A stretch of DNA of 64,000 nt from Sciurus carolinensis (taxonomy: Eukaryota; Chordata; Mammalia; Rodentia; Sciuridae). A model generated the notes under the pieces. It was not told where the DNA came from. It made no database searches and saw only the letters and a list, made by a program, of their open reading frames with translations. The DNA lies in the NCBI RefSeq assembly GCF_902686445.1, contig NC_062222.1:132315035-132379034 (forward strand). The letters are read 5' to 3'. Every line of letters starts with the position of its first letter. Position 1 is the first letter of the stretch. Of the stretch, positions 48,500 through 60,191 are shown in pieces. The position numbers were made by a program, and so were the translations under genes.

Positions 48500-48886
48500 A
48501 TGTGAGGTGTCCCTCAGATATTCACAGGTGAGACAATGCAGGAAGGTTCAGAGGAGAAATGATTGGGTTGTGAGAGTCTTAATGCAATCAGCAAATTAAT
48601 CCCTGAAAGGGTTGATTGAAGCGGTAGGGTGTGACGGGAGGATATTAGAATTGGGATGTGGCTATTGGGTGTATATTTTGTATCTTTCTCCCTCTGCTTC
48701 CTGATCACCATGTGAACTGCTTCCCTCTGCCATGCTCTTCCACCATGATGTTCAGCCTTACCTCAAGCCCCAAGAATAGAGCCGACCTTCTGTGGACTGA
48801 GACCTGGAAACCTCAAATAAACTCTCCTCTATAATTGTGCTAGTCAGATCATTTAGTCACAGCAGTGAAAATAACTGTCTAAAACA
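48500..48886 (+). repeat. ERVL-MaLR-like solo LTR
   Basis: Plus order: 'tggatgtgaggtgtccctca', 'gagacaatgcaggaaggttc', 'gaaatgattgggttgtgaga', 'gcttcctgatcaccatgtga', 'ccaccatgatgttcagcctt', 'cctcaaataaactctcctct', ending CACAGCAGTGAAAATAACTG then TCTAAAACA. Same subfamily as the reverse copy at 585-1018. Confidence 0.75.
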
Positions 48887-48996
48887 CCACCTCTTCCTCC
48901 CTCCCTCCCTCCCTCCTTCTTTCCTTCCTTTCTTCCTTCTTTCTTTCTCTCTCTTCTTTCTTTCTCTTTCTTTTTCTTTCATTCTTTCTTTTTTCC
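48887..48996 (+). repeat. CT-rich (TTCC/TTTC)n low-complexity tract
   Basis: About 110 bp of CCTT/CTTT units directly after the LTR. Frames over it are artefacts. Confidence 0.9.
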
Positions 48997-49917
48997 AGAG
49001 CTTATACTTACATGGATACATTTACCAAGAAATATAATAGTTAGATTAAAACAACCTGTTTGAATATGACCAAACTAATAAATGAATAATTTTAGTAAAA
49101 GTAATGTACACTGGACTTTGAAACTAAAGGGTTTGGAGTTGAGGAAGGGAGACAGAGAAATAAGTCATCATAGATTAATTTGCTTCTTTAATTGTGGAAT
49201 TCTGAAATGATACTCTGATGATGAAGGTTAAAAATAAGATGGTAATAATGATTAGAATAAATATGGTTTTATGGGATATTGTATAGAATAAAGGAAAGAC
49301 AGAGAGATTATATTTCTATGATATTTCACCTTCAAATGGATCTTTCTAATCTCTATGGAACTTTCTACTCATTCCATTTGCCTAGATGACTCCAAAAGAA
49401 AATCACTGCAGGAGAATGAAAAATGTCATTATTTAAGATTACCTTTGAGAAGTATGGTTAGAAATATCTAAGGATCTATGTGTTTCTAAAACAGCATCTG
49501 TTTCATGAAGTGAATGTAGTGAAAATTACCCTTCCTCAATATTTTCCTAAGTGTCATAGAAATTAAAATCTTACAGTTTATTCAAATTGTACCATAATTT
49601 ACAGGATGGATGCTAGTGAAATATGATTAGAGGGAGATGGGAGAGGACATGGAATCTAATATTCTTTCTCTTGAGAATCAGGCTTAGAAAGCTACTGATC
49701 TAAATCAGAACATTAAATTTGTACACTACCTAAGAAGTATGGAAAGTATTCCAATCAGTAGAATTAGTAGAATTAGCAAGAAGATTGAGACATACATGTT
49801 TTTCTTTAAATTCAACAACAACAACAACAACAAAAAATGAAATAGACATATTTAGTTGATGTGAAACTTTAAGGTTTGAATTTTGACTGAGCATGTAAGA
49901 TGTATGCATCATTATGG
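48997..49917. other. AT-rich unique sequence with (CAA)n
   Basis: No gene or dispersed repeat recognised apart from a pure (CAA)7 run at about 49812-49832. Confidence 0.45.
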
Positions 49918-50362
49918 TTAGTAAGAGATGTCCCCCAAAATTTCATGTGTGAAATAATCCAGAAAGGTTAGAGGTGAAATGAAGGGGTTGCGAGGACCTT
50001 AACCTAATCAGTGCATTAATCCACTTGAATGGATTAACTGAGTGGTAACTGTGAGCAAGATAGGGTGTGGTTGGAGGAGGTGAGTCACTGAGGAAATGCC
50101 TTTGGGGTATAATTTTATCCCTGGTGAATGGAGCTCTCTCTCTGCTTCCTGATTTTCATGTCCTAAGCTGCTTTCCTCCACCACACTCTTTCACCATGAT
50201 GCTCTGCCTTGCCTCAGGTACAGAGCAATAGAGTTGGTCATCCATGAACTGAGAGCTCTGAAACCATGAGCTCTAAAACTGTGAGCCCCAAATAAGCTTT
50301 TCCTCTTCTAAAATTGTTCGTGTTAGGCCTTTTGTTCACAGTGGCAAAAAACTGACTAAAAA
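49918..50362 (+). repeat. ERVL-MaLR-like LTR, left of an inverted pair
   Basis: Same subfamily as 48500-48886: 'agagatgtcccccaaaattt', 'gatagggtgtggttggagga', 'ggtgagtcactgaggaaatg', 'ctctctctgcttcctgattt', 'ccaccatgatgctctgcc'-like block, 'agccccaaataagcttttcc' and end TTCACAGTGGCAAAAAACTG + ACTAAA. Its 3' end abuts another LTR in opposite orientation. Confidence 0.75.
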
Positions 50363-50369
50363 AAATATT

Positions 50370-50725
50370 AATCAGCTTTCTGTGACTATAACAAAATACT
50401 TGTGATAACTACCTTATAAAGACAATTTTTTTTTCCAGTCCATGCCAAGGCAGACTATTGTTCTGGGTCTTTGGTGGGCATGCTGGGTGGCAATGGTCTG
50501 AATGTGTGGTGGAGCAAAACTACTTGCCTCATTAGCAGACGGCAAAGAGGAAGAGAAAGAGACAGGTCCCACAATCTTAGAGTGGAAGCACCAACAATCT
50601 AAGGACTTCCCACCTGATCCCACCTCTAGAGTTTCTACTACCTCCCCATAAGTGCCACCTTGAGGACTAAGCCTCTAACACCTTGACCTTTGGGAGAAAC
50701 TCAAATATCCAAACTAAAGTTACAG
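50370..50725 (-). repeat. ERVL-MaLR-like LTR, right of an inverted pair
   Basis: Reverse orientation: 'tcagctttctgtgactataa', 'caaaatacttgtgataacta', 'ccagtccatgccaaggcaga', 'gagtttctactacctcccca', 'taagtgccaccttgaggact', 'aagcctctaacaccttgacc', 'tttgggagaaactcaaatat'. A related but different MaLR subfamily from the left copy, closer to the LTRs at 6454 and 8303. Confidence 0.68.
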
Positions 50726-50939
50726 AATAATGTTTCAAGAATAGAAAATAAATGTTATAAATATTTGCAACATAAAAGTCAAGTTATACTTGCTTTGGTT
50801 TGGGGGCATCATCTGAAAGTTTAAATAGATGGAAGGATAAGTATGTTCATATCTTCTTCTCAATAATGGGAAGTCACAAAGACAGCATGAGACTGGGGAT
50901 TCAGGAAGAAGCATAGCAGCCTGTCATTTAAAGATTTCA

Positions 50940-51432
50940 CAATAACTAGATTGTGGAACCAACCTAGATGCCCTTCAATAGACGAATGGACAGAGAAACT
51001 GTGATTTATATTCACAACAGAATATTACTCAGCCATACTGAAGAATAAAATTATGGCATTTGCAGGTAAATGGTGGAGTTGGAAAATATCATGCTAAGTG
51101 AAAGAAGTCAATCCCAAAAAACCAAAGGCTGGATGTTCTCTCTGATAAGTGGATGCTGATCCATAACGGGGGAGGGGTGCAGGGTGTAAGAGAAGAATAG
51201 AGGAGCTTTGGATTGTGTAGAGGGAAACGAGGGGAGGGGAGGGATGGGGAAGGAAAGACAGTGGAATGCAACAGATCTTGTTACCCTATGTACATGTGTG
51301 ATTACACAAGTGGTGTGAATCCACATTGTGCACAACCATAGAAATGAACTGCTCTACCCTGTTTGTGTCAATGAATCAAAATGCAGTCTGTAAAAAAAAA
51401 ATTAATAAAATAAAAAAAAAATTTTAAAAAGG
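50940..51432 (+). repeat. L1 3' end (ORF2 end, 3' UTR, A tail)
   Basis: Matches the large L1 from about 59976 to its end: 'gattgtggaaccaacctaga', 'tgcccttcaatagacgaatg', 'gcatttgcaggtaaatggtg', 'atcatgctaagtgaaagaag', then a G-rich 3' UTR (cgggggaggggtgcaggg, gaggggaggggagggatggg) and an A-rich tail with AATAAA. It lacks the telomere-like insert of the large copy. A 5'-truncated insertion of intermediate age. Confidence 0.9.
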
Positions 51433-51599
51433 TAAAAAAATCAACCACCAGAGGAAATGAAATACTCAACCATCATCACTGCAGAGGGACAGAGAATTCT
51501 AAAGAGTCACTTAAATACTCACCAGTCACCTCTGAAACCATCAAATATTATTTCTTAAAACCAACCAACAAAGAAAAGCAGTGGGGGGAATCTGAGTGA

Positions 51600-52420
51600 C
51601 AGCTGTAACCCAAAACAGAAAAGTGGGGACACGCAGGTGAAGGGAGGTCAGAGCAGGTGGAGAGCCCAGGGCTCCTGGAGGACAGGGGCAGCCGGCCAGG
51701 ACCGTGGCACAAACCCTGGAGGGTCAAGGGACCCAGACAACCACGTCCTCCTTGTTTTGTCCCCTTATGTTGAGGGAAACACACAGGTTTTGTCGTCTCT
51801 GGAAACAACATGTTGGCTTAGAGACAATGAAGGTATTGGCAAAAGGAAGTCCTTGACGGTGGCGTCCTCAGGGACAGGTGCCCAGGTGAGCGTGAACTTC
51901 CAGATGACAGAAGGGACCTTCCCTTGAGGAAGGGAGGACACGGGGGGGGGTGACAGCATCGCTTCCCCTTGGCCGACACTCTTCCTCTCCTGAGACACAG
52001 TCGCCCTGACACTGTAGACACATGACGGAAGCCGAGTCCCATGGGGACCAGGAGACTAACCCAGTCGCACGAGGTCTTTGGTGTCCTAGTCCTGAGGTCT
52101 CCGCTCCCACATTTCTTTTATGTTGGTTCTGGTGACCCAGAACCAACTCCTGACACACCCACGTGCTCCCTGCATGGACCCCTCTAGCCCTATTCCTTTG
52201 TGGCAGCATCTCCTCGGGGCTGCATCTCAAGCCTTTGAAACCACCCTACTGCCATGTTGAAAAAAACACAGCAGGGATGCTCTTCTCTGCCTGTGCCCAG
52301 AGACAACTTGCATGAAAGGAAACCAGTGCTTTGAGAGACTCGAGGGAGCTTCGGTTTCCCCAGATCCTGTGTTTAAGACCTCAGCTTTTATTATATCACT
52401 GCTGCCAACCTCATAAAGGG
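51600..52420. other. GC- and CpG-richer block of unknown nature
   Basis: Visibly richer in G+C and in CpG (e.g. GACGGTGGCGTCC, GTCGCACGAG, GACGGAAGCCGAG) than the AT-rich surroundings. Minus-strand frames reach 120 codons (51868-52230) but show no recognised domain. A young retroviral LTR/leader, a pseudogene or a transcribed CpG-rich promoter are all possible. I cannot choose between them from the sequence. Confidence 0.4.
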
Positions 52421-53884
52421 GGGAAACTTAAGACCATGCCATTCTGGAAATTAGTGACCTGATTTCTGCCCTAGAAGAAAAGGAGAAGGAAGAAGAGTCA
52501 GAGGGAAAAAAAAAATATTAATTTTTAGGAGAACATGGTTCAGAATGAGGGTGAGCACAATCTTTTTAAGGCACAGGCTCAATAGCACCAGAGAGAAGGG
52601 ATGATTGAGGCTGCGTAAAAGCATTAGCAGGTCTGCACAGGTGTCCCGACGGCACTCGGCACAGTTTCTGTTATCCTGCGCCTAGCCAATCCAGGCTGGT
52701 CAGAAGTCAGTGATGAGCACTGAGCACTCAGGTTCTCAGCAGAGCAGTGAACTTGGGAGTCTCTGGAGAAGGACTCATGGCTCTGCCCTCCAGGGAGGAG
52801 ACCCTAGCCACAGCCCAGTCAGTGGAGAAGACTGGACACTAGACCATTTGTCAAACTGTACTCAGTGAGCAAGGGCAGGCTTTTGCGCCCTGAAGCAAAC
52901 ACAGCCACAAGAGGAAAGCAATTGTTTGCATTAATAGGTAAAAGACAAGTTGAGGAGTTTTCTTTAAAATCAATAGCAACTCTGTTGTTGTTGATCATGT
53001 AAACTATAATATACATGGGCCTGGGTGAAGATGAGCTCCTTTGACTTTATGTCTGAATCCCGGAAAGGGATAGAGGGCAAGGTCAGGTCCACAGGGATGA
53101 TGCAAATCATGCCCTGTGTGCATGGGATATAGAATTCAGGAGGACTCGGTGAGTCACTCTGGTTCCTGGACAGTGCCTGGAACACAGGGGACAGTTAAAA
53201 TGTTATTCCCCCTGTCCACTGTCCATGGTGAAATACTGACCTCTTTGTCATATTGCTGAAAACTTTTCTAGGAAGAGAAAGTTGGATGCAAGATAAATAC
53301 TAGAAGAAGAAATAACTGGAGGAGATTAGAAAACTGGATGTAACATGTTTTACATTTTTAGACATCCAATAAGGATTTTCCTTATTTCAGGGCATTGTGA
53401 AGAGGACTGGGTGTTGTCTCCCAAAATGTCTAATAAAGAAGCAATAGGATGCATTTCAATTTCCAAAGAAGAAAAGACAACTATATATGCTAACATTTTA
53501 GTTTGGCAATTCTTTAAAAATGCACAAAAAGCTTAACCATGGAATGTGGTTTTCACATTTCATGTTCAATTGGTGGTAACTTCTAAATCCTCTCAAAAAT
53601 TCTTGACCATTTGTTTATTTTCCCACTAACTTTTTGCAGGATCCTCAGCCAATAGCCTGCATCCCTGGGAGGTTACTCTTGGTGGCCTGTAATGGACCAT
53701 CTTCAGTGCCAGGCAGACGGGTGCTCTGTGTGCAGCTCTGTGGGCAACTCTGTGCAACCCTGTCCCTCTTCTTAAAACACAGCCCTGAGGACAGTGACAC
53801 TGTCATTCCCATTTTACAAAAAGGAACACTACATTTAAAAGAACATCACAGGGGTAGTCTTCAGAGTCACTTTGCCTAGTTTTG
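52421..53884. other. no recognised feature
   Basis: Unique or decayed sequence. A weak MIR-like phrase ('ggacagtgcctggaacacag') lies near 53168. No exon recognised. Confidence 0.38.
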
Positions 53885-54105
53885 AATTCTGTTCCCCTAT
53901 TTACCTGCTGTGAGATTTCAAGCAAGTTGTTGGACCTCTCTGTGCCTCAGATTCCTCGTTTGTAGAAAATAAAATATTTGTACTTTTCACAAATACTTAT
54001 TTAAAAGTTAAGAGGAGGGGCTGCATGTTAAGGGCTTAACACGCTATCTTGTTCAAAAAAACTTTGAATAAGTATCAGCCATCACCATTGTTATTGAGGA
54101 GATTA
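53885..54105 (+). repeat. MIR SINE, nearly complete
   Basis: Sense MIR: 'tatttacctgctgtgagatt', 'tcaagcaagttgttggacct', 'ctctgtgcctcagattcctc', 'gtttgtagaaaataaaatat', and 'taagtatcagccatcacca' at the 3' end. Confidence 0.82.
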
Positions 54106-54187
54106 AGTTTCATTTTTCTTGTAAACACCAGGAGCTCTGCTGAAAGGCATGTTGGCCTATCTCAGGACCATTGCAGTCTGTCATTAC

Positions 54188-54649
54188 AGTGAGCACTACC
54201 ACAAGGAAGAGCACCATCATCAGGTGAGCGCCATCATCGGGTGAGCCCATCATCGGGTGAGCACCATCATCAGGTGACCACGATCATCGGGTGAGCACCA
54301 TCATCGGGTGAGCACCATCATCGGGTGAGCACCACCACAATGGAGAGAGCACCATCAGGGAGAGCACCATCGTCAGGTGAGCACCATCATCAGGTGACCA
54401 CCATCATCAGGGTGAGCACCATCATCAGGGAGAGCACCATCATCACGGTGAGCACCATCATCAGGTGACCACCATCATCAGGGTGAGCACCATCATCTGG
54501 TGAGCACCATCATCAGGTGAACACCATCATCAGGGTGAGCACCATCATCAGGGTGAGCACCATCATCAGGTGAGCACCATCATCAGGGTGAGCACCATCA
54601 TCAGGTGAGCACCATCATCAGGGTGAGCACCATCAAGGAGAGCACCACT
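54188..54649 (+). repeat. GTGAGCACCATCATCAG-type minisatellite, left part
   Basis: About 25 imperfect head-to-tail units of 17-18 bp, core GAGCACCATCATCAGG(G)T. Variants with CGGGTGAGC dominate the first third and CAGGTGACC / CAGGGTGAGC the rest, a sign of local unit expansion. The last 15 bp (54635-54649, AAGGAGAGCACCACT) are the left target-site duplication of the L1. The array resumes at 60459. Confidence 0.96.
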
Positions 54650-55273
54650 GGGATCCAAGATGGCGGACTAAAGGGTGACTGCATCTTCCGTCGCTCCAGA
54701 ACCCAGAATTCAAGAAGGGGAGGCATTGAGAGACTCGGACTAACATAGAGCCACAGGGTGAGTCTCCCCCACTGGGTGAAGCTCATTCTGGGCGGCAGGT
54801 CCGGACAGGGGTGGCTTCTCAGAGCAGGTCAGGGCAGCCCTGCTCCCTCTGGCGGCAGGCTCCTTCGACAGCCAGCTTCTCAGAGCAGGCTGCCCAGTGA
54901 GAGCCTTTCTGCACAGAGCCAGCTCCAAGACCCGGAGCCAGGGGTGAGCTCTGGCCCGCAGGCAGCCTCTGGGACCAGGGCAGGACAGCCAGAGACTTCT
55001 CCAAGAAGCCCTGCACCCTCTGGCGGCAGGCTCTTTCCATCAGCTTCTCAGAGCAGACCGCCCAGTGAGAGCCTTTCTGCACAGAGCCAGCTCCAAGCCT
55101 GGAACCAGTAGCGGGCTAGGGGCAGCTTTCTTCGGAAGCACTGCATTATCAAGTTCCTCCAAGACTTCAGACTACTGAAGGCTGGGAGGTGATATACTGG
55201 AAATCTACAGGGACACTATGAGACAGTAGAGGAAATCTGCAATATCTCAGAGTCCCACTGATATATGACCAAT
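54650..55273 (+). promoter_or_regulatory. L1 5' UTR / internal promoter
   Basis: GC-rich leader of about 620 bp. A YY1-type motif, CAAGATGGCGGAC (54656-54668), sits at the very start, as in primate L1, where it sets accurate initiation (established for human L1; inferred here). Two copies of a roughly 171-bp unit follow: the segments starting CCCTCTGGCGGCAGGCTC at 54845 and 55016 are aligned over about 95 bp with few changes, and weaker similarity extends leftward. This resembles the monomer arrays of mouse L1 promoters in principle, but with only about two units. Several CpGs remain. Confidence 0.82.
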
Positions 55274-56318
55274 ATGAGAAAACAAGGGAAGAAAATGTCC
55301 CAAACAAACCCAGATACTATATCAATAAAACCCAATGACAGCACAGCAGAAGAAATGTCAGAAAGGGAGTTCAGAATGTACATAAGTAAAACAATCAGAT
55401 AAGCAAACGAGGAGATGAAAGAGCAAATGCAGGCACTGAAGGAGGAGATGAAAGAGCAAATGCAGGCATTAAATGATCACACCAATCAACAGTTAAAAGA
55501 GCAAGTACAGGAAGCAAGAGATCATTTCAATAAAGAGTTAGAGATACTGAAAAACAAACAAACAGAAATCCTTGAAATGAAGGAAACAATAAACCAAGTT
55601 AAAAACTCCATAGAAAGCATAACCAATAGGATAGAACACCTGGAAGACAGAACCTCAGACATTGAAAATAAAATATTTAACCTTGAAAACAAAGTTGACC
55701 AAACAGAGAAGATGGTGAGAAATCATGAACAGAATCTCCAAGAACTATGGGATATCATGAAAAGGCCAAATTTAAGAATTATTGGGATTGGGGAAGGCTT
55801 AGAGAAACAAACCAAAGGAATGAACAATCTATTCAATGAAATAATATCAGAAAATTTCCCAAATCTGAAGAATGAAATGGAAAACCAAGTACAAGAGGCT
55901 TATAGACTCCAAATATACAAAATTACAACAGAACCACACCAAGGCACATTATAATGAAAATACCTAACATACAAAATAAAGACAGGATTTTAAAGGGCGC
56001 AAGAGAAAAGAATCAAATTACATTCAGAGGGAAACCAATAAGAATATCAACAGATTTTTCAATCCAGACCCTAAAAGCTAGAAGGGCCTAGAACAACATT
56101 TACCAAGCCCTGAAAGAAAACAGATGCCAACCAAGAATTTATACCCAGCAAAACTTACTTTCAGATTTGATGATGAAATAAGATCCTTCCATGATAAACA
56201 AAAGCTAAAGGAATTTACAAAAAGAAAGCCAGCACTACAGAACATTCTCAGCAAAATATTCCATGAGGAAGAGATGAAAAACAACAATGCAAATCAGCAA
56301 CGGGAGGAAATAGCCTAA
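55274..56318 (+). pseudogene. L1 ORF1 (RNA-binding chaperone protein), broken
   Basis: ORF1p is a trimeric nucleic-acid chaperone that coats L1 RNA in cytoplasmic particles. The likely start is the ATG at 55274 (MRKQGKK...), which is in frame with the long open stretch 55415-55954. The span of 1,045 nt (~348 codons) fits the family. Order: basic N terminus; coiled coil (about 55410-55740) with heptad-like hydrophobic spacing; RRM beginning at WDIMKRPNLRIIGIGEG; C-terminal domain with GKPIRIS and YPAKLTF motifs. Defects: TAA at 55400-55402; a one-base deletion near 55905 that shifts frame; TAG at 56089-56091 where relatives have Trp; a second one-base deletion near 56138. A 33-bp tandem duplication (55409-55474) adds an 11-residue repeat to the coiled coil. 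Dead by these lesions. Confidence 0.93.
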
Positions 56319-56365
56319 AGGAATAGCCAAATAAAGGAGAAACCAAATCATGTCAAAAAACAAAA

Positions 56366-59300
56366 ATGAGTCAAATGACTGGGAATACAAATCATATCAC
56401 AATAATAACCCTGAATGTTAATGACCTGAACTCATCAATCAAAAGACATAGACTGGCAGATTGGATTAAAAAGAAAAATCCAACAATATGCTGCCTGCAA
56501 GAGACTCATCTCATAGAAAGAGATACCCATAGACTAAAGGTGAAAGGATGGGGAAAAACATACCATGCACACGGACACAGCAAAAAAACTGGAGTATCCA
56601 TCCTCATCTCAGATAATGTGGACTTCAAACCAAAACTAGTCAGAAGGGATAAGGAAGGACATTACATACTGCTTAAGGGAAGCACAAATCAGCAAGACAT
56701 AACAATCATAAATATCTATGCCCCGAACATTGGCTCATCCATGTACGTCAAAAAAATACTTCTCAATTCCAGAAATCAAATAGACCACAACAAAATAATA
56801 CTAGGCGATTTTAACACACCTTTCTCCCCACTTGATAGATCCTCCAAACAAAAATTGAATAAAGAAACCATAGATCTCAATAACACAATCAACAATTTAG
56901 ACTTAATGGACATATATAGAATATACCATCCAACAAAGAACGAATACACTTTCTTCTCAGCAGCACATGGATCCTTCTCTAAAATAGACCATATTTTATG
57001 ACACAAAGCTACTGTCAGCAAATACAAGAAGATAGAGATACTACTTGTATTCTATCAGATCATAATGGATTGAAATTATAAATAAATGACAGAATAAAAA
57101 ACAGAAACTTCTCCAATACCTGGAGATTAAATAATACACTATTATATGATGAAGGAATAACAGAAGACATCAGGAGGGAAATAAAAAAATCTTAGAAGTA
57201 AACGAGAACAAAGACACATCATATCAAAATCTCTGGGACACTATGAAAACAGTACTTAGATGAAGATTTATTTCATGGGGCGCATTCAAAAAAAGAAGTA
57301 GAAATCAACAAATAAATGACTTAACACTACAGCTCAAAGCCCTAGAAAAAGAAGAGCAGACCAATACCAAAAGTAGTAGAAGACAGGAAATAGTTAAAAT
57401 CAAAGCCGAAATCGACGAAATTGAAACAAAAGAAACAATCGGAAAAATTAACAAAATAAATAGTTGGTTCTTTGAAAAAATAAACAAAATTGATAAACCC
57501 TTAGTCACACTAACAAAGAGAATGAGGGAGAAAACTCAAATTACTAAAATTCGGATTGAACAAGGAAATATCACAACAGACACGAGTGAAATACAAAACA
57601 TAATTAGAAGCTATTTTGAAAATCTATATTCCAACGAAACAGAAAACCTCAAAGACATCAACAAGTTTCTAGAGACATATGAATTACCTAAACTGAATGA
57701 GGAGGATATACACAACTAAAATAAATCAATTTCAAGCAATGAAATAGACGAGGTCATCAAAGCCTACCAACAAAGAAAAGTCCGGGACAGATGGGTTCTC
57801 AGCCGAGTTCTACAAAACCTTTAAAGAAGAACTCATTCCATACTCCTCAAAGTATTCCATGAAATAGAAGAGGAGGGAACCCTCCCAAACTCATTCTATG
57901 AAGCCAATATCACCCTGATACCTAAACCAGACAGAGACACATCGAGGAAAGAAAATTTCAGACCAATATCCTTAATGAACATCGACGCAAAAATTCTAAA
58001 CAAAATTTTAGTAGATCACATACAAAAATATATTAAAAAGATAGTGTACCATGATCAAGTGGGTTTTATCCCAGGGATGCAAGTTTGGGTCAACATCTGG
58101 AAATCAATAAATATCATTCACCATATCAACAGACTTAAGTTAAGAATCACATGATTATTTCGATAGATGCAGAAAAAGCACTCGATAAAATACAGCATCC
58201 CTTCATACTCAAAATACTAGAAAAAATTGGGATAGTGGGAACATGCCTTAACATTGTAAAGGCCATCTACACTAAGCCCACGGCCAATATCATTCTAAAT
58301 GGTGAAAAACTGAAAGCATTCCCCCTAAAAACTGGAACAAGGCAGGGATGCCCTCTTTCACCACTTCTATTCAACATCATACTTGAAACTCTAGCCAGAG
58401 CAATTAGACAGATCAAAGACATTAAAGGGAAACGAATTGGAAAAGAAGAACTCAAACTATCCCTGTTCACTGATGACATGATTATATACTTAGAGGAACC
58501 TGGAAATTCCACCAGAAAACTTTTAGAACTCATAAGTGAATTCAGTAAAGTAGCAGGTTACAAGATCAATGCTCATAAATCCAATGCATTTTTATACTTA
58601 AGTGATGAATCTTCAGAAAGAGAAGTTAGGAAAATTACCCCATTCACAATAGCATCGAAAAAAATAAAATACTTGGGAATCAATCTCACAAAAGAGGTGA
58701 AAGACCTCTACAATGAGAACTACAGAACACTAAAGAAAGAAATTAAAGAAAACCTTAGAAGATGGAAAGATCTTTCATGTTCTTCGATAGGCAGAATTAA
58801 TATTGTCAAAATGGCCATACTACCAAAAGTGCTATACAGATTCAATGCAATTCCAATTAAAATCCCAATGATGTACCTTACAGAAATAGAGCAAGCAATT
58901 ATGAAATTCATCTGGAAGAATAAGAAACCCAGAACAGCTCAAGCACTCCTCAGTAGAAAGAGCGAAGCAGGGGGCATCGCAATAACAGATATTCAACTCT
59001 ACTACAAAGCAATAGTAACAAAAATGGCATGGTATTGGTACCAAAATAGACAGGTAGATCAATGGTACAGAATAGACGACATGGACACAAACCCAAATAA
59101 ATACAATTTCCTCATACTAGACAAAGGGGCCAAAAATATGCAATGGAGAAAAGATAGCCTCTTCAACAAATGGTGCTGGGAAAACTGGAAAACCTCGTGC
59201 AACAGAATGAAATTAAACCCCTATCTCTCACCCTGCACAAAACTCAACTCACAATGGATCAAGGACCTCGGAATCAGACCAGAGACCCTGCATCTTACTG

Positions 59301-60191
59301 AAGAAAAAATAAGTCCAAATCTTCAACTTGTTGGTTTAGGATCAGACTTCCTTAACAGGACTCCCATAACACAAGAAATAAAAGCGAGAATCAACAACTG
59401 GGATAGATTCAAACTAAAAAGCTTTCTCTCAGCAAAGGAAACTATCAGTAATGTGAAGAGAGAGCCTACAGAGTGGGAGAATATCTTTCCACTCATACTT
59501 CAGATAGAGCACTAATTTCCAGAATATATAAAGAACTCATAAAACTCTACACCAAGAATACAAATAATCCAATCAACAAATGGGCTAAGGAAATGAACAG
59601 ACACTTCACAGAAGAAGATCTACAAGCAATCTACAAACATATGGAAAAATGTTCAACATCTCTAGTAATAAGAGAAATGCAAATCAAAACTACCCTAAGA
59701 TTTCATCTCACCCTAATTAGAATGGCGATTATCAAGAACACAAACAACAACAGGTGTTGGTGAGGATGTAGGGAAAAAGGGACACTCATACATTGCTGGT
59801 GGGCTGCAAAGTAGTGCAGCCAGTCTGGAAAGCACTGTGGAGATTCCTCAGAAAGCTTGGAGCAGAACCACCATTTGACCCAGCTATCCCACTCCTTGGC
59901 CTATACCCAAAGGACTTAAAATCAGCATACTACAGAGATATAGCCACATCAATGTTCATAGCTGGTCAATTCATAATAGCCAGACTGTGGAACCAACCTA
60001 GATGCCCTTCAATTGATGAATGGATAAAGAAACTGTGGCATATATATACAATGGAATATTACTCAGTCATAAAGAATGATAAAATTATGGCATTTGCAGG
60101 CAAATGGATGAAATTGGAGAATATCATGCTAAGTGAGATAAGCCAATGTCAAAAAACCAAAGGACGAATGATCTCGCTGATAAGCGGATGA
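56366..60191 (+). pseudogene. L1 ORF2 (endonuclease-reverse transcriptase), broken
   Basis: ORF2p nicks target DNA and reverse-transcribes L1 RNA at the nick. The span of 3,826 nt equals the usual ~1,275 codons. Translation probably starts at the ATG at 56366 or the one at 56375 (MTGNTNHITI, as in other L1s). The endonuclease domain is intact to 57001: LNVN, LQETH, YAPN, GDFN and SKIDH carry the expected catalytic Asn, Glu, Asp and His. TGA at 56999-57001 then truncates it. The segment to 58150 has several frameshifts and stops. Reverse transcriptase motifs are open from 58151 to 59515: [19 protein letters not shown], and FTDD at 58466-58477 in place of the usual FADD. A frameshift near 59485, TGA at 59761 (a CGA to TGA change) and a one-base deletion near 59803 break the C-terminal Cys-rich region. 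The last 130 codons remain readable. Confidence 0.95.

Noticed and set aside
51868..52230. 120-codon minus-strand ORF in the GC-richer block
   Set aside because: Composition explains its openness. No domain recognised, and overlapping frames on the same strand are similarly open.
58267..58533. 88-codon minus-strand ORF within the L1
   Set aside because: Antisense shadow of ORF2.
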